Assembly (NCBI GenBank): GCA_001873365.1
Contig: MNYZ01000064.1
Span: forward strand, 11,512-57,079
Reading direction: 5' to 3'
Source of the DNA: Oscillatoriales cyanobacterium CG2_30_40_61
GTDB lineage: Bacteria; Cyanobacteriota; Cyanobacteriia; Cyanobacteriales; Microcoleaceae
Length of the DNA stretch: 45,568 bases
The translations under genes were made by a program, and so were the position numbers. The notes beneath the pieces were generated by a model. That model was given only the letters and a program-made list of their open reading frames with translations, made no database searches and was not told the DNA's origin. This document shows, piece by piece, positions 26,061-33,661 of this stretch. Within the stretch, counting starts at the first letter, position 1. The number at the start of each line of letters is the position of its first letter.

Positions 26061-28706
26061 ATGTCTTCCTGCAATTTACCCCCCAATTCATCGGATTTAG
26101 AATCAGGATTAGCTGCTTTAAAATGCAAAGATTATCAACAGGCGATCGCTTTTTTAGAACCTATTGCGCAATCTCAGGATTCCGGTAAATTTAAGGCGCA
26201 AATGGGGTTAGTGATTGCTTATGAACACACAGGAAATACTAAGTTAGCGATTAATTTATGTCAAATTTTAACCCAATCTTCACGAGAAAATGTAAAAAAT
26301 TGGGCTAGGGATTATTTAAAAAAGTTATTAAAACGTTATCCGCCAAAACCTCAGAGTTTAAAACAACTTGAATCTCAAAATATTAATCCTAATCTTGACA
26401 ATAAATCTGCGGAATTACCCCCTTTTACAGAAATGGGTTTTATTCCTTTAAGTCCTAATTTACAACCGATAAAAGCTAAGTCTATTCTCCCCAAAATTAC
26501 CAAACTTTCTACCCCATCACCCTCGAAAAAATCCCCCAATTCTTCCTTATCTCAACCGACTTCTATAAATCTTAAAAAAACCGAAAAAATCTCCTCTAAT
26601 TCTATAACAAATACAACAAAAATTCCCGATTCTCCGGTTAACTCAAAACCAGAAATTATTCAGCCACCTCCCCCTCCTAGGGTTGAAGATTGGCAATGGC
26701 GACAAGCGGGACGCGCTACGAATTGGAAACCCCTTAAATCCTTACAATTAAGTCCGTTTAAACTGGAAGAATTATTAATGGCGGTGGGTTTAATTTGGTT
26801 TATTCCGATGGTTTTTGCCTTTATTAATCATGGTTTAAATCAAATTTGGATTTGGCAACCGATTTTAAATTCTTGGCAACAATTATCTCGTCAACCTTGG
26901 CAAATTATTCTGATTATTCTATTTATATTTGCTATCGGTTGGATTTGGCAAACTGCCCGATTTTTGGGCGAACTTTCCCTAACTATTTTAGCCTTGCTTT
27001 GGTTAGCTCCTCGTTTGTTAGAGGAGTTGATGAAACTGACAAATAATAGTTTGTCGGTGTTGCCTATTGTCCGACCGATTCCTTTATTTTATCAGAATCC
27101 AACTAATGTTGTTTATCTCACCCTATTGATTTTATTTATATTTTCTCCTTGGTTATGGGATAAACTCCTGCAACTGAGTTATGGATTAAAACCCTTACCT
27201 TTAATAACATTATTTAACCAAAGTCAAGAAACTAATAAACTGTTAAGAAATTATTGCCAAAAGCAAAAGTTTAAACTGCCTGAAATTAAACTATTACCAA
27301 TTGATGATCCGGTAATTTTCTCCTATGGAAGTTTACGACGATTTGCTAGAATAGTTGTCAGTCAAGGATTATTAGATCAATTAACAGAAGATGAAATCGC
27401 TGTAATTTTTGCCAGGGAAATTGCCAGTATTGGAGAATGGGATTTTGCGGTAATGTCTTTTGCTACTCTGGTCAGTCAAATTCCCTATTTAATTTATTGG
27501 TATTTAGCCGAATTAACGGAAAAATTACCCGATCTTAATTTTCCAATTTCCCCTAGTATTAGATACATTTTACATCAAATATTAAGCACAATCTCTCTTG
27601 TGATTTGTCCTTTGTGTTATGGATTATATAAAATTTTAAGATTCCCCTCTTTATATTTATCTCGTCGTCGGGTTTATTATAGCGATCGCATCGCTTGTAA
27701 CCTCACCGGAAATCCGAATGCTTTAAGTCGCGCCTTACTCAAAATTACAATAAAATTATCCCAAACTATTCAAAACCAAGGAAAAACTGATTTTATCTTA
27801 GAAGCATTTGATCGATTAATTCCGATTCATTATCAACAGGCTTTAACCTTGGGTAGTTTAACACCTTACCGATCAATAGATGCTTTATTAACCTGGGATT
27901 TAACTAATTCCTATACCCCGGAATTAACCTTAAATCAATCCCATCCCCTCATCGGAGAACGGTTAAAACTTCTAGGTTTTTATGCTAATTATTGGAAGTT
28001 AGAACCAGAATTTGATCTATCGAATCTTACCCCAGCTAAACCCCCCAAATTACTCAGCAAAAATTCCCCTTTATTATTACAAGGAGCACCGTTTTTTGGG
28101 ATTCCTGGCGGGATGATCATGGGGGGAATTATTTGGTTAATGGGGGGAGTTTGTTCAGGATTAGGACTCTGGCAATTAGAATGGTTATGGGGAGACTATT
28201 GGATTATGGCAGGTTCAATTGTCATGGGTTGTAGTTTAGGAATTTTGGTGAGAATTAATCCCTTTTTTCCAGAAATCAAACCCAATAATCTCTTAAATGA
28301 ACCTAATTTATCAGATTTAATCACCAGTCCTAAAACCATTCCGGTGGATAGTCAACCAATTTCTTTAACGGGTGAACTTTTAGGTCGCACTGGATTTAGA
28401 AATACCTTTGCTCAAGAGTTAATCCTAAAAACCTCAAGCGGTATTGTCAAACTGCATTATCTCCCCGAAAAAACTCCCCTGACTAATTTTTTACCTCGGA
28501 TTCGTCACCCCCAGGAGTTAATGACTCAAACGATTAAGGTAACGGGATGGTGGCGACGGGGGGCGACGCCTTGGATTGATGTGGACACCTTAGAAACCTC
28601 CAATCGGGCGACGGTCTTACGCGGTGGACACCCCCTGGGGTCGGGGATTCTGGCGATGGTTTTAGCCTTATGGGGGGCTTATCTGGCGTCTCAAGGCGGC
28701 TGGTAA
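26061..28706 (+). CDS. Large membrane protein, M48-like pseudopeptidase without zinc ligands
   Basis: An 881-residue protein. Residues 1-90 resemble TPR helices. Residues 90-215 are a low-complexity Ser/Pro/Lys linker. Several transmembrane helices follow (about 235-370). Residues about 390-640 align by pattern with the HtpX/M48 peptidase core: SYGSLRRFARIVVSQGLLDQLTEDEIAVIFA precedes the helix that should carry HExxH, but here the residues are R452, E453, I454, A455, S456. The third-ligand helix reads SRRRVYYSDRIA, with V538 where glutamate is expected, although D542 and the following LTGNPNALSRALLKI are retained. Two more hydrophobic segments and a C-terminal OB-like region with a final helix follow. 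It is probably a non-catalytic scaffold or chaperone-like membrane protein. This is inference from the lost ligands. Confidence 0.75.
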   Translation: MSSCNLPPNSSDLESGLAALKCKDYQQAIAFLEPIAQSQDSGKFKAQMGLVIAYEHTGNTKLAINLCQILTQSSRENVKNWARDYLKKLLKRYPPKPQSLKQLESQNINPNLDNKSAELPPFTEMGFIPLSPNLQPIKAKSILPKITKLSTPSPSKKSPNSSLSQPTSINLKKTEKISSNSITNTTKIPDSPVNSKPEIIQPPPPPRVEDWQWRQAGRATNWKPLKSLQLSPFKLEELLMAVGLIWFIPMVFAFINHGLNQIWIWQPILNSWQQLSRQPWQIILIILFIFAIGWIWQTARFLGELSLTILALLWLAPRLLEELMKLTNNSLSVLPIVRPIPLFYQNPTNVVYLTLLILFIFSPWLWDKLLQLSYGLKPLPLITLFNQSQETNKLLRNYCQKQKFKLPEIKLLPIDDPVIFSYGSLRRFARIVVSQGLLDQLTEDEIAVIFAREIASIGEWDFAVMSFATLVSQIPYLIYWYLAELTEKLPDLNFPISPSIRYILHQILSTISLVICPLCYGLYKILRFPSLYLSRRRVYYSDRIACNLTGNPNALSRALLKITIKLSQTIQNQGKTDFILEAFDRLIPIHYQQALTLGSLTPYRSIDALLTWDLTNSYTPELTLNQSHPLIGERLKLLGFYANYWKLEPEFDLSNLTPAKPPKLLSKNSPLLLQGAPFFGIPGGMIMGGIIWLMGGVCSGLGLWQLEWLWGDYWIMAGSIVMGCSLGILVRINPFFPEIKPNNLLNEPNLSDLITSPKTIPVDSQPISLTGELLGRTGFRNTFAQELILKTSSGIVKLHYLPEKTPLTNFLPRIRHPQELMTQTIKVTGWWRRGATPWIDVDTLETSNRATVLRGGHPLGSGILAMVLALWGAYLASQGGW

Positions 28707-29399
28707 ACAGAAATTGATCAAAAAAGATTGCTTTTTCTGACCCATTAGTGTTAGATTCTTTAACCAGAGATTCAAAATAACCATCTCCTTTTTTGGAGCC
28801 AGTTATTGGGATCACTCCGTTGATGGATTTGGGAAACTTTGCCAAATTAAATACAAAAATCTTGGCAAAACCCTAGAACTATGTTCCAGGCTGTGCTATC
28901 CTGGAAATTGGCTCAAAACGATCCGGTACTGGAAAACCCATAGCAAAGGTTCTAGGTTCCACTCAATAGCCTGACTGATACGAGGCGAAGCAGCAACTTA
29001 AAAGAATGATCAAATTTTTGTTGAATGCTATAATCAACTATTGGCACTCTAAAGACGGGAAATTGACATCCGGTGAGTTGACTTTAGATAGTCTTAGCTA
29101 TAGGAAGTTCAATTTATTTTTGAATACAGAGATAACAAAACTCTATAGCATCAAGTTTTGACAGATGGCAAAAAGTTTACAAGACAACCGAGCAAATCCG
29201 CTTTCTCTACATGATCAGTTCAATAGGGAGAGGATAACAGGACTTTATCTTAATTTTAAGATGGAGTCGGTTGTTGAGTTTAATTTAACCAACCTAAGTG
29301 CTAATAGCCTGGGGTTGATCCTCAATTTGTGTTTTTAAACAACACAAGTTGGGGATGATTTTGTTTACTTATTTTTCATTTAACTTGGAGGTTCTACTT
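28707..29399. other. Long leader region upstream of the RRM gene
   Basis: A 693-bp region without a credible gene. It contains TTGACA/TTGAC motifs (about 29066 and 29158) suitable for -35 boxes, and a possible GGTTG/CAACC stem around 29270-29295. Near the gene is a perfect 7-bp hairpin TTGTGTT/AACACAA at 29327-29347. A GGAG ribosome-binding site sits at 29387-29390. Long leaders are usual for cyanobacterial cold-regulated RNA-binding protein genes. Confidence 0.5.
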
Positions 29400-29930
29400 A
29401 TGTCCGTTCGTCTTTATATTGGTAATCTTCCTAAAGAATTAGAACGCAAAGAATTGCAAGATGTGTTTGCGGAAGAAGGAGATACGGTTTCTGCTAAGGT
29501 AATTACTGATCGCAAAACTGGTAAATGTCGCGGTTTTGGATTTGTCACCGTGCAGACCGATGAAGTCGCGGATCAAATTGTTGAAAAATATAATGGGGTA
29601 ATGTTTAGAGAAAATGCTTTAAAAATCGAAAAAGCATTACCTCGGAAAAAAGGAAAAGGAGACGGTGTTGGTGAGGGCGAAAATGGTGGGGAAGATGATC
29701 AACCCCAACAACAGCAACAACCTGTTCCACAACCCATTAAAGCCTCGGGGAATATGCCTAAAAGTGGTGGAAGTGGCAAAAGTCGGAATAAAAAATCTAA
29801 GCATTCCTCCGGCGGTCAAACTTCCCCATCGAGAACCAGTGGTGATGATTCCTTCCAACCCGATCCCCGTTGGGCTAACGAGTTAGAAAAACTCAAACAA
29901 ATCTTAGCCGCCCAAGCTGCCAACCCTTAA
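29400..29930 (+). CDS. Single-RRM RNA-binding protein
   Basis: A 176-residue protein. The start is set by GGAG nine bases upstream of the ATG at 29400 and by the family start MSVRLYIGNL. The RRM (about 1-80) has RNP2 LYIGNL and RNP1 KCRGFGFV. The tail is not the glycine-rich type of cold-induced Rbp proteins. It is a Gln/Pro/Ser/Lys-rich disordered region followed by a C-terminal motif PDPRWANELEKLKQILAAQ that looks like a conserved amphipathic helix. Cyanobacterial Rbp proteins bind mRNA and help localise thylakoid transcripts or adapt to cold. Which class this belongs to is uncertain. Confidence 0.9.
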   Translation: MSVRLYIGNLPKELERKELQDVFAEEGDTVSAKVITDRKTGKCRGFGFVTVQTDEVADQIVEKYNGVMFRENALKIEKALPRKKGKGDGVGEGENGGEDDQPQQQQQPVPQPIKASGNMPKSGGSGKSRNKKSKHSSGGQTSPSRTSGDDSFQPDPRWANELEKLKQILAAQAANP

Positions 29931-29956
29931 TTGTATTGGCTTTGTTCGTGTAAATT

Positions 29957-29990
29957 ACCCACACTTCTTTTTAAGTTAGTGTGGGTTTTT
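29957..29990 (+). terminator. Rho-independent terminator after the RRM gene
   Basis: A perfect 9-bp stem, ACCCACACT (29957-29965) with AGTGTGGGT (29978-29986), is followed by five T bases. It lies 27 bp after the RRM stop codon. Confidence 0.85.
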
Positions 29991-30101
29991 AGTCGGAATT
30001 AAAATCAGAGTAATTCTTATTTTTGAGGGTATTCAATTATTATTGCAATGTATATAGCAAGTCTAAATCAGTTGTACAAATAGCTGCAAATCCAAATAAT
30101 C

Positions 30102-30129
30102 GTAGGGGCGAGGCGCGCCTCGCCCCTAC
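30102..30129. repeat. Perfect 28-bp GC-rich palindrome (empty site of the MITE)
   Basis: GTAGGGGCGAGGCG is followed directly by its reverse complement. The same palindrome at 7432-7664 is split by the 196-bp element. The copy here lies immediately before a 5'-truncated DUF433 reading frame. Confidence 0.9.
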
Positions 30130-30141
30130 ACTACACAGAAT

Positions 30142-30342
30142 TTGTGTCCATTTTTTGATGAAATTCTTTATCATTATCCCAGTATTACTTTATCTGATAT
30201 TTATGCAGCTTTAGCCTATTATCATGATCATCGAGATGAAATCCGATCTGCTATCAAAGCTGACGAAGAATTCGCCCGTCAATTGCAAACTGAAACCCCA
30301 TCACTATTGCAACAAAAATTAAAAAATCGTCAGCATGGGTAA
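30142..30342 (+). pseudogene. 5'-truncated DUF433 antitoxin remnant
   Basis: The frame encodes the second half of a DUF433 protein: HYPSITLSDIYAALAYYHDHRDEI, then an acidic-basic tail EEFARQLQTE. The usual N-terminal winged-helix half (GKPVIRGTRIPV type) is missing, and the only start is a TTG. The palindromic repeat at 30102-30129 sits where the missing half should be. The stop overlaps the start of a DUF5615-like toxin frame by 8 bp, as in intact DUF433/DUF5615 toxin-antitoxin operons. Confidence 0.65.
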
Positions 30343-30463
30343 AATTAAATTTTATTTAGATGAAAATATAAGAGCAAGCGATCGCATACCCATGATAATA
30401 GCAATCGCCCTAAAAAGTCCTAATTATTTATTTTCCCCCCAATGTTGGGGGCTAGGGGGCTAG
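30335..30463 (+). pseudogene. Truncated DUF5615 (PIN-like) toxin remnant
   Basis: A 42-codon frame begins MGKIKFYLDENI, the conserved first strand and acidic motif of DUF5615 toxins. Homology is lost after about 12 residues, near a GCGATCGC site at 30378-30385. The frame runs into a C-rich repeat and stops. Full toxins are about 110-120 residues with further Asp residues, so this copy should be inactive. Confidence 0.6.
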
Positions 30464-30548
30464 ATGGCTTGAAATGTACAGTGTTTAGACAGATTTCTCA
30501 AGCAGCAATATTTGCCCCCTAAATCCCCCAAAATTGGGGGACTTTAAG
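30432..30548. repeat. C-rich/G-rich hairpin repeats
   Basis: CCCCCCAATGTTGGGGG (30434-30450) and CCCCCAAAATTGGGGG (30524-30539) are two local palindromes flanked by CTAGGGGG and CCCCCTAAAT. They belong to the same class of repeat as 7497-7572 and 32646-32871. Confidence 0.7.
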
Positions 30549-30803
30549 AGGTTGTCCGGTTAAAGCGATCTCGTTTGAGTTAGGAGCGCGATCGCTAACT
30601 CATTAGTACGCTACAGCAACATAGATCAGAATATTGGGCGGGTTCAAAATCACTGCTATCAGATAATGGGTGATTTGTCCCTTGATCTGGGTTGATGGTC
30701 TGGGTTTATAGACCCGTTTGTTAATAACGGCGCTACAATATGATTTTGGGTGTTAATTGTTTTGGTGCGTGCGCTTGGCTTACGCACCCTACGGGGGTGA
30801 AAC
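30549..30803. other. Spacer upstream of the TPR-protease gene
   Basis: This 255-bp stretch contains a GCGATCGC-type palindrome near 30588-30595 and a GTGCGTGCGCTTGGCTTACGCACCC inverted pair (GGTGCGT/ACGCACC, about 30763-30789) just before the gene. No gene is seen. Confidence 0.5.
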
Positions 30804-32606
30804 GTGCGACAGTCGAAATTGCTTCCTCTGGTTCTGATTTTTTCTGTGTTGAGTTACACACCTGTTGGTTTGGGGCAGAGTGTGGCGGAATTATTAAAGC
30901 AAGCGGAGGATGCTTTTGGACAACAAAACTACACCCAAGCGGAATCCATTTATCGTCAAATTATTAAAAATAATCCCAATCATGCCGAATCTTATTTATG
31001 GTTAGGTACTGCGCTTTCTATACAAGGGAAATTAGATGAGGCGATTACTTCTTTGCGCCAAGCTATTCAACTTGATCCCAAATCTGCCATTGCTTACCAC
31101 AGTTTGGGCAATGCACTTAGAAACCAAGGGAAATTAGATGAGGCGATCGCTAGTTACCGCCAAGCCATTCAACTTAACCCCAAATCTGCCATTGCTTACT
31201 ACAGTCTGGGCAATGCACTTTCTGACCAAGGGAAACTAGAAGAAGCGATTACTAATTTCCGCCAAGCGATTCAACTCGATCCTAAATCTTTGATTACTAT
31301 TATTGCTTACAACAGTTTGGGCGTTGCGCTTTATGACCAAGGGAAATTAGAAGAAGCGATTACTTATTACCAAAAAGCGATTCAACTTGACCCCAAATTT
31401 GCCAATGCTTACATCGGTCTGGGCGTTGCACTTTATGACCAAGGGAAATTAGAAGAAGCGATTACTTATTACCAAAAAGCGATTCAACTCGACCCCAAAT
31501 CTGCCACTGCTTACAACAATCTGGGCAATGCGCTTTATGACCAAGGGAAATTAGAAGAAGCGATTACTTATTACCAAAAAGCGATTCAGCTCGACCCCAA
31601 ATATGCCCCTGCTTGCAACAATCTGGGCAATGCGCTCAAAGACCAAGGGAAACTGGAAGAAGCGATTACTAATTACCGGATAGCTTTAAGTTTACCCGAT
31701 CAAAAAGGAGCTCCTCCCAGCGCCCATACCGCAGCCCATAATAATTTAGGCTATGCTCTACAAAAACAAGGGAAACTGCCAGAAGCTATTGCCGAGTATC
31801 AAAAATCTATTGCCCTTAACCGCAATTTTGTCACCGCCCAGAATAACTTAAAGGAAGCCCAACGACTCCTGGCCCAACAGTCTCCCCAATATGTCCCCCC
31901 GCCTGCGAGTGATTTAGCCTTTGTTCCTACTTTACAACAGGAACCCCTGCGGGATGAGTTACGCGCTACAGTATTGATTATTGCTAATGATATTCCAGGG
32001 ACACAGGGGCCGACAAGGGGGACGGGTTGGGTGGTGAAACGGGAGGGAAATACCATTTGGGTAATGACTAACCGCCATGTCATTGCAGACGACAGGGGTA
32101 GGCCCAGTCCCAGGATTGAAATTGAGTTTTTCAGCGATATTGAAGCAGCCCGACGCACCCGTTTTGCGGCGACGGTTGAACAAATTAGTAATGACGAAAA
32201 TCTGGATTTAGCGGTTTTGAAAATTACCGGAATTCCTGACGATATTCGACCGTTGAAAATGGGTACAGGTCGAATCAGTCGCAGTGCTAAAATTATTGTG
32301 ATTGGTCATCCGATTAATGCTGACCCTTGGAATTCTTCTGGGGGAGAAGTGACGAATTATAGTATTGATAAAGTGACTGTTGGTGCGACGGTTGCTACGG
32401 GTAATTCCGGTGGCCCTGTAATTAACGAAACCACAAAAGAGGTGATTGCGATTATGGTTCAGGTTGCAGGTGAGAATATTGCCACTGATCCTAACACCCC
32501 TACTCCTCCTGTTCCTGATCAAGTTTTCAGCACCGGAGAGTTTGGTATTGCTTATCCGATTGATTTAGTCCACCAACAGTTAATCAAATGGGGGATTAAT
32601 CCGTAG
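30804..32606 (+). CDS. Secreted TPR protein with trypsin-like serine protease domain
   Basis: A 600-residue protein from a GTG start. A signal peptide is visible (KLLPLVLIFSVLSYTPVGLGQ, cleavage near 24-26). Residues about 27-355 hold eight to nine TPR units of the LGNALYDQGKLEEAITYYQKAIQLDPK type. Several units are almost identical at the DNA level. Residues about 385-600 are a chymotrypsin-fold protease with catalytic H425 (TNRHVI), D468 (NLDLAVLK) and S535 (ATGNSGGPV). The catalytic triad is complete, so an active periplasmic or extracellular protease is expected, with the TPR part recruiting a partner. The next two genes encode exported and membrane proteins and may be functionally linked. 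Confidence 0.9.
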   Translation: MRQSKLLPLVLIFSVLSYTPVGLGQSVAELLKQAEDAFGQQNYTQAESIYRQIIKNNPNHAESYLWLGTALSIQGKLDEAITSLRQAIQLDPKSAIAYHSLGNALRNQGKLDEAIASYRQAIQLNPKSAIAYYSLGNALSDQGKLEEAITNFRQAIQLDPKSLITIIAYNSLGVALYDQGKLEEAITYYQKAIQLDPKFANAYIGLGVALYDQGKLEEAITYYQKAIQLDPKSATAYNNLGNALYDQGKLEEAITYYQKAIQLDPKYAPACNNLGNALKDQGKLEEAITNYRIALSLPDQKGAPPSAHTAAHNNLGYALQKQGKLPEAIAEYQKSIALNRNFVTAQNNLKEAQRLLAQQSPQYVPPPASDLAFVPTLQQEPLRDELRATVLIIANDIPGTQGPTRGTGWVVKREGNTIWVMTNRHVIADDRGRPSPRIEIEFFSDIEAARRTRFAATVEQISNDENLDLAVLKITGIPDDIRPLKMGTGRISRSAKIIVIGHPINADPWNSSGGEVTNYSIDKVTVGATVATGNSGGPVINETTKEVIAIMVQVAGENIATDPNTPTPPVPDQVFSTGEFGIAYPIDLVHQQLIKWGINP

Positions 32607-32645
32607 GGGGGGAGGCGCTTTATGTGTTAAATTCAGTCGAAAATC

Positions 32646-32825
32646 CCTGATTAGATCCTAGATTAGATCCCCCTAAATCCCCCTTCCCAAGGGGGACTTA
32701 AAGATCCTGATTAGATCCTAGATTAGATCCCCCTAAATCCCCCTTCCCAAGGGGGACTTAAAGATCCTGATTAGATCCTAGATTAGATCCCCCTAAATCC
32801 CCCTTCCCAAGGGGGACTTAAAGAT
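32646..32825. repeat. Three perfect 60-bp tandem repeats
   Basis: The units run 32646-32705, 32706-32765 and 32766-32825 and are identical. Each contains GATCCCCCTAAATCCCCC and CCCTTCCCAAGGGGG, the latter a small hairpin. The identity implies recent amplification. Confidence 0.92.
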
Positions 32826-32841
32826 AAAGAAGTTCCAGTTC

Positions 32842-32871
32842 CCCCCTTTTTAAGGGGGGTTAGGGGGGATC
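32842..32871. repeat. G/C hairpin closing the repeat cluster
   Basis: CCCCCC followed by TTTTTAAGGGGGG and TTAGGGGGGATC pairs with the GATCCCCCTAA of the preceding 60-bp units, giving a multi-option stem. Confidence 0.65.
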
Positions 32872-32926
32872 ATAACCTAACCAATAAAAATTATTTCTAA
32901 TATGCTAATATATTAGTTAAATCCTT

Positions 32927-33661
32927 ATGATGATCACCAGATTTGCGACTAAAAAAATTATGCGTAGAATTGCCTTTTTAACCTTAACGATTCTGAGTAT
33001 AACGCCTTTGAGTGCGATCGCTTGCCAAAACGGACATCCTGACTCCCTCGCCTATATTCGCCGGGATGAAAACCGTTGTGAAGGTCTAAAAGATGGTCAG
33101 GATGTTTCATTATCGTTTCGACTGACCTCTTTAGTTTCTCGGAATCTGAATAGTTATCCCAATCCATTAACAATAAAAATTCCGGCTTCTAATAATAGCA
33201 CTCCTAATCTGGTGATTCAATCCTATTTGAGAAATTATCGCTTAGATGAAATAAAGTTAGTCAGAAGTGCGTCTAACTTTATTTTTAATTTACCAACTGC
33301 TATTCTGCAAAAGGCTAAAATTCCCCTGAATAAACTTAGAGCTTTAGCTTATATTACCGAAAAATCTCAAAATGTTTATTTTCCAGTAATTTTAGGAACT
33401 CCTTCCCCTCAATATGAATTTGTGATTTATTCCCCAGAAAGGGTTATATTTACTAACTTAGAAGTGCGACGGAATGGAAAGGTGATTCCAGGTAGCCCAA
33501 GTCCTCGCCCCAACCCAATTCAAGGAGAAGTTACTTATACTTGGAATCCAGCAAACGCCCCTGAAAATGGACGTTATGAGTTATACGTTCAGGCGAAAGG
33601 ACAAAATCAAACCCGGGCTTATAGTTATTATTTTGAACATCAGAATAATTGGTTAAAATAA
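32927..33661 (+). CDS. Exported protein of unknown function
   Basis: A 244-residue protein. A signal peptide is clear (RRIAFLTLTILSITPLSAIAC). The internal ATG at 32960 would also give a good signal peptide. The mature part is beta-rich, with strands such as NLVIQSYLRNYRLDEIKLV and YEFVIYSPERVIFTNLEVRR, then a TYTWNPANAP/GRYELYVQAKG ending that resembles an Ig-like or CARDB-like fold. The family is not recognised. Its stop codon overlaps the ATG of the next gene by one base, so the two are translationally coupled. Confidence 0.7.
   Translation: MMITRFATKKIMRRIAFLTLTILSITPLSAIACQNGHPDSLAYIRRDENRCEGLKDGQDVSLSFRLTSLVSRNLNSYPNPLTIKIPASNNSTPNLVIQSYLRNYRLDEIKLVRSASNFIFNLPTAILQKAKIPLNKLRALAYITEKSQNVYFPVILGTPSPQYEFVIYSPERVIFTNLEVRRNGKVIPGSPSPRPNPIQGEVTYTWNPANAPENGRYELYVQAKGQNQTRAYSYYFEHQNNWLK

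Larger units (their letters stand above)
32607..32926. other. Repeat-filled spacer
   Basis: The spacer starts with a degenerate GTAGGGG...GAGGCGC half-palindrome (32604-32622) and a GTGTTAAATTCAGTCGAAAATCCC-like segment resembling the left end of the 196-bp MITE. The tandem and hairpin repeats listed separately follow. It looks like a diverged, internally amplified MITE copy. Confidence 0.6.

Noticed and set aside
28980-29130. Possible tRNA or tmRNA in the RRM leader
   Set aside because: No acceptor-stem pairing, TTCGA-type T loop or CCA-adjacent pattern could be found.
32646-32825. Possible CRISPR array
   Set aside because: The three 60-bp units are identical and contiguous, with no unique spacers and no cas genes nearby.
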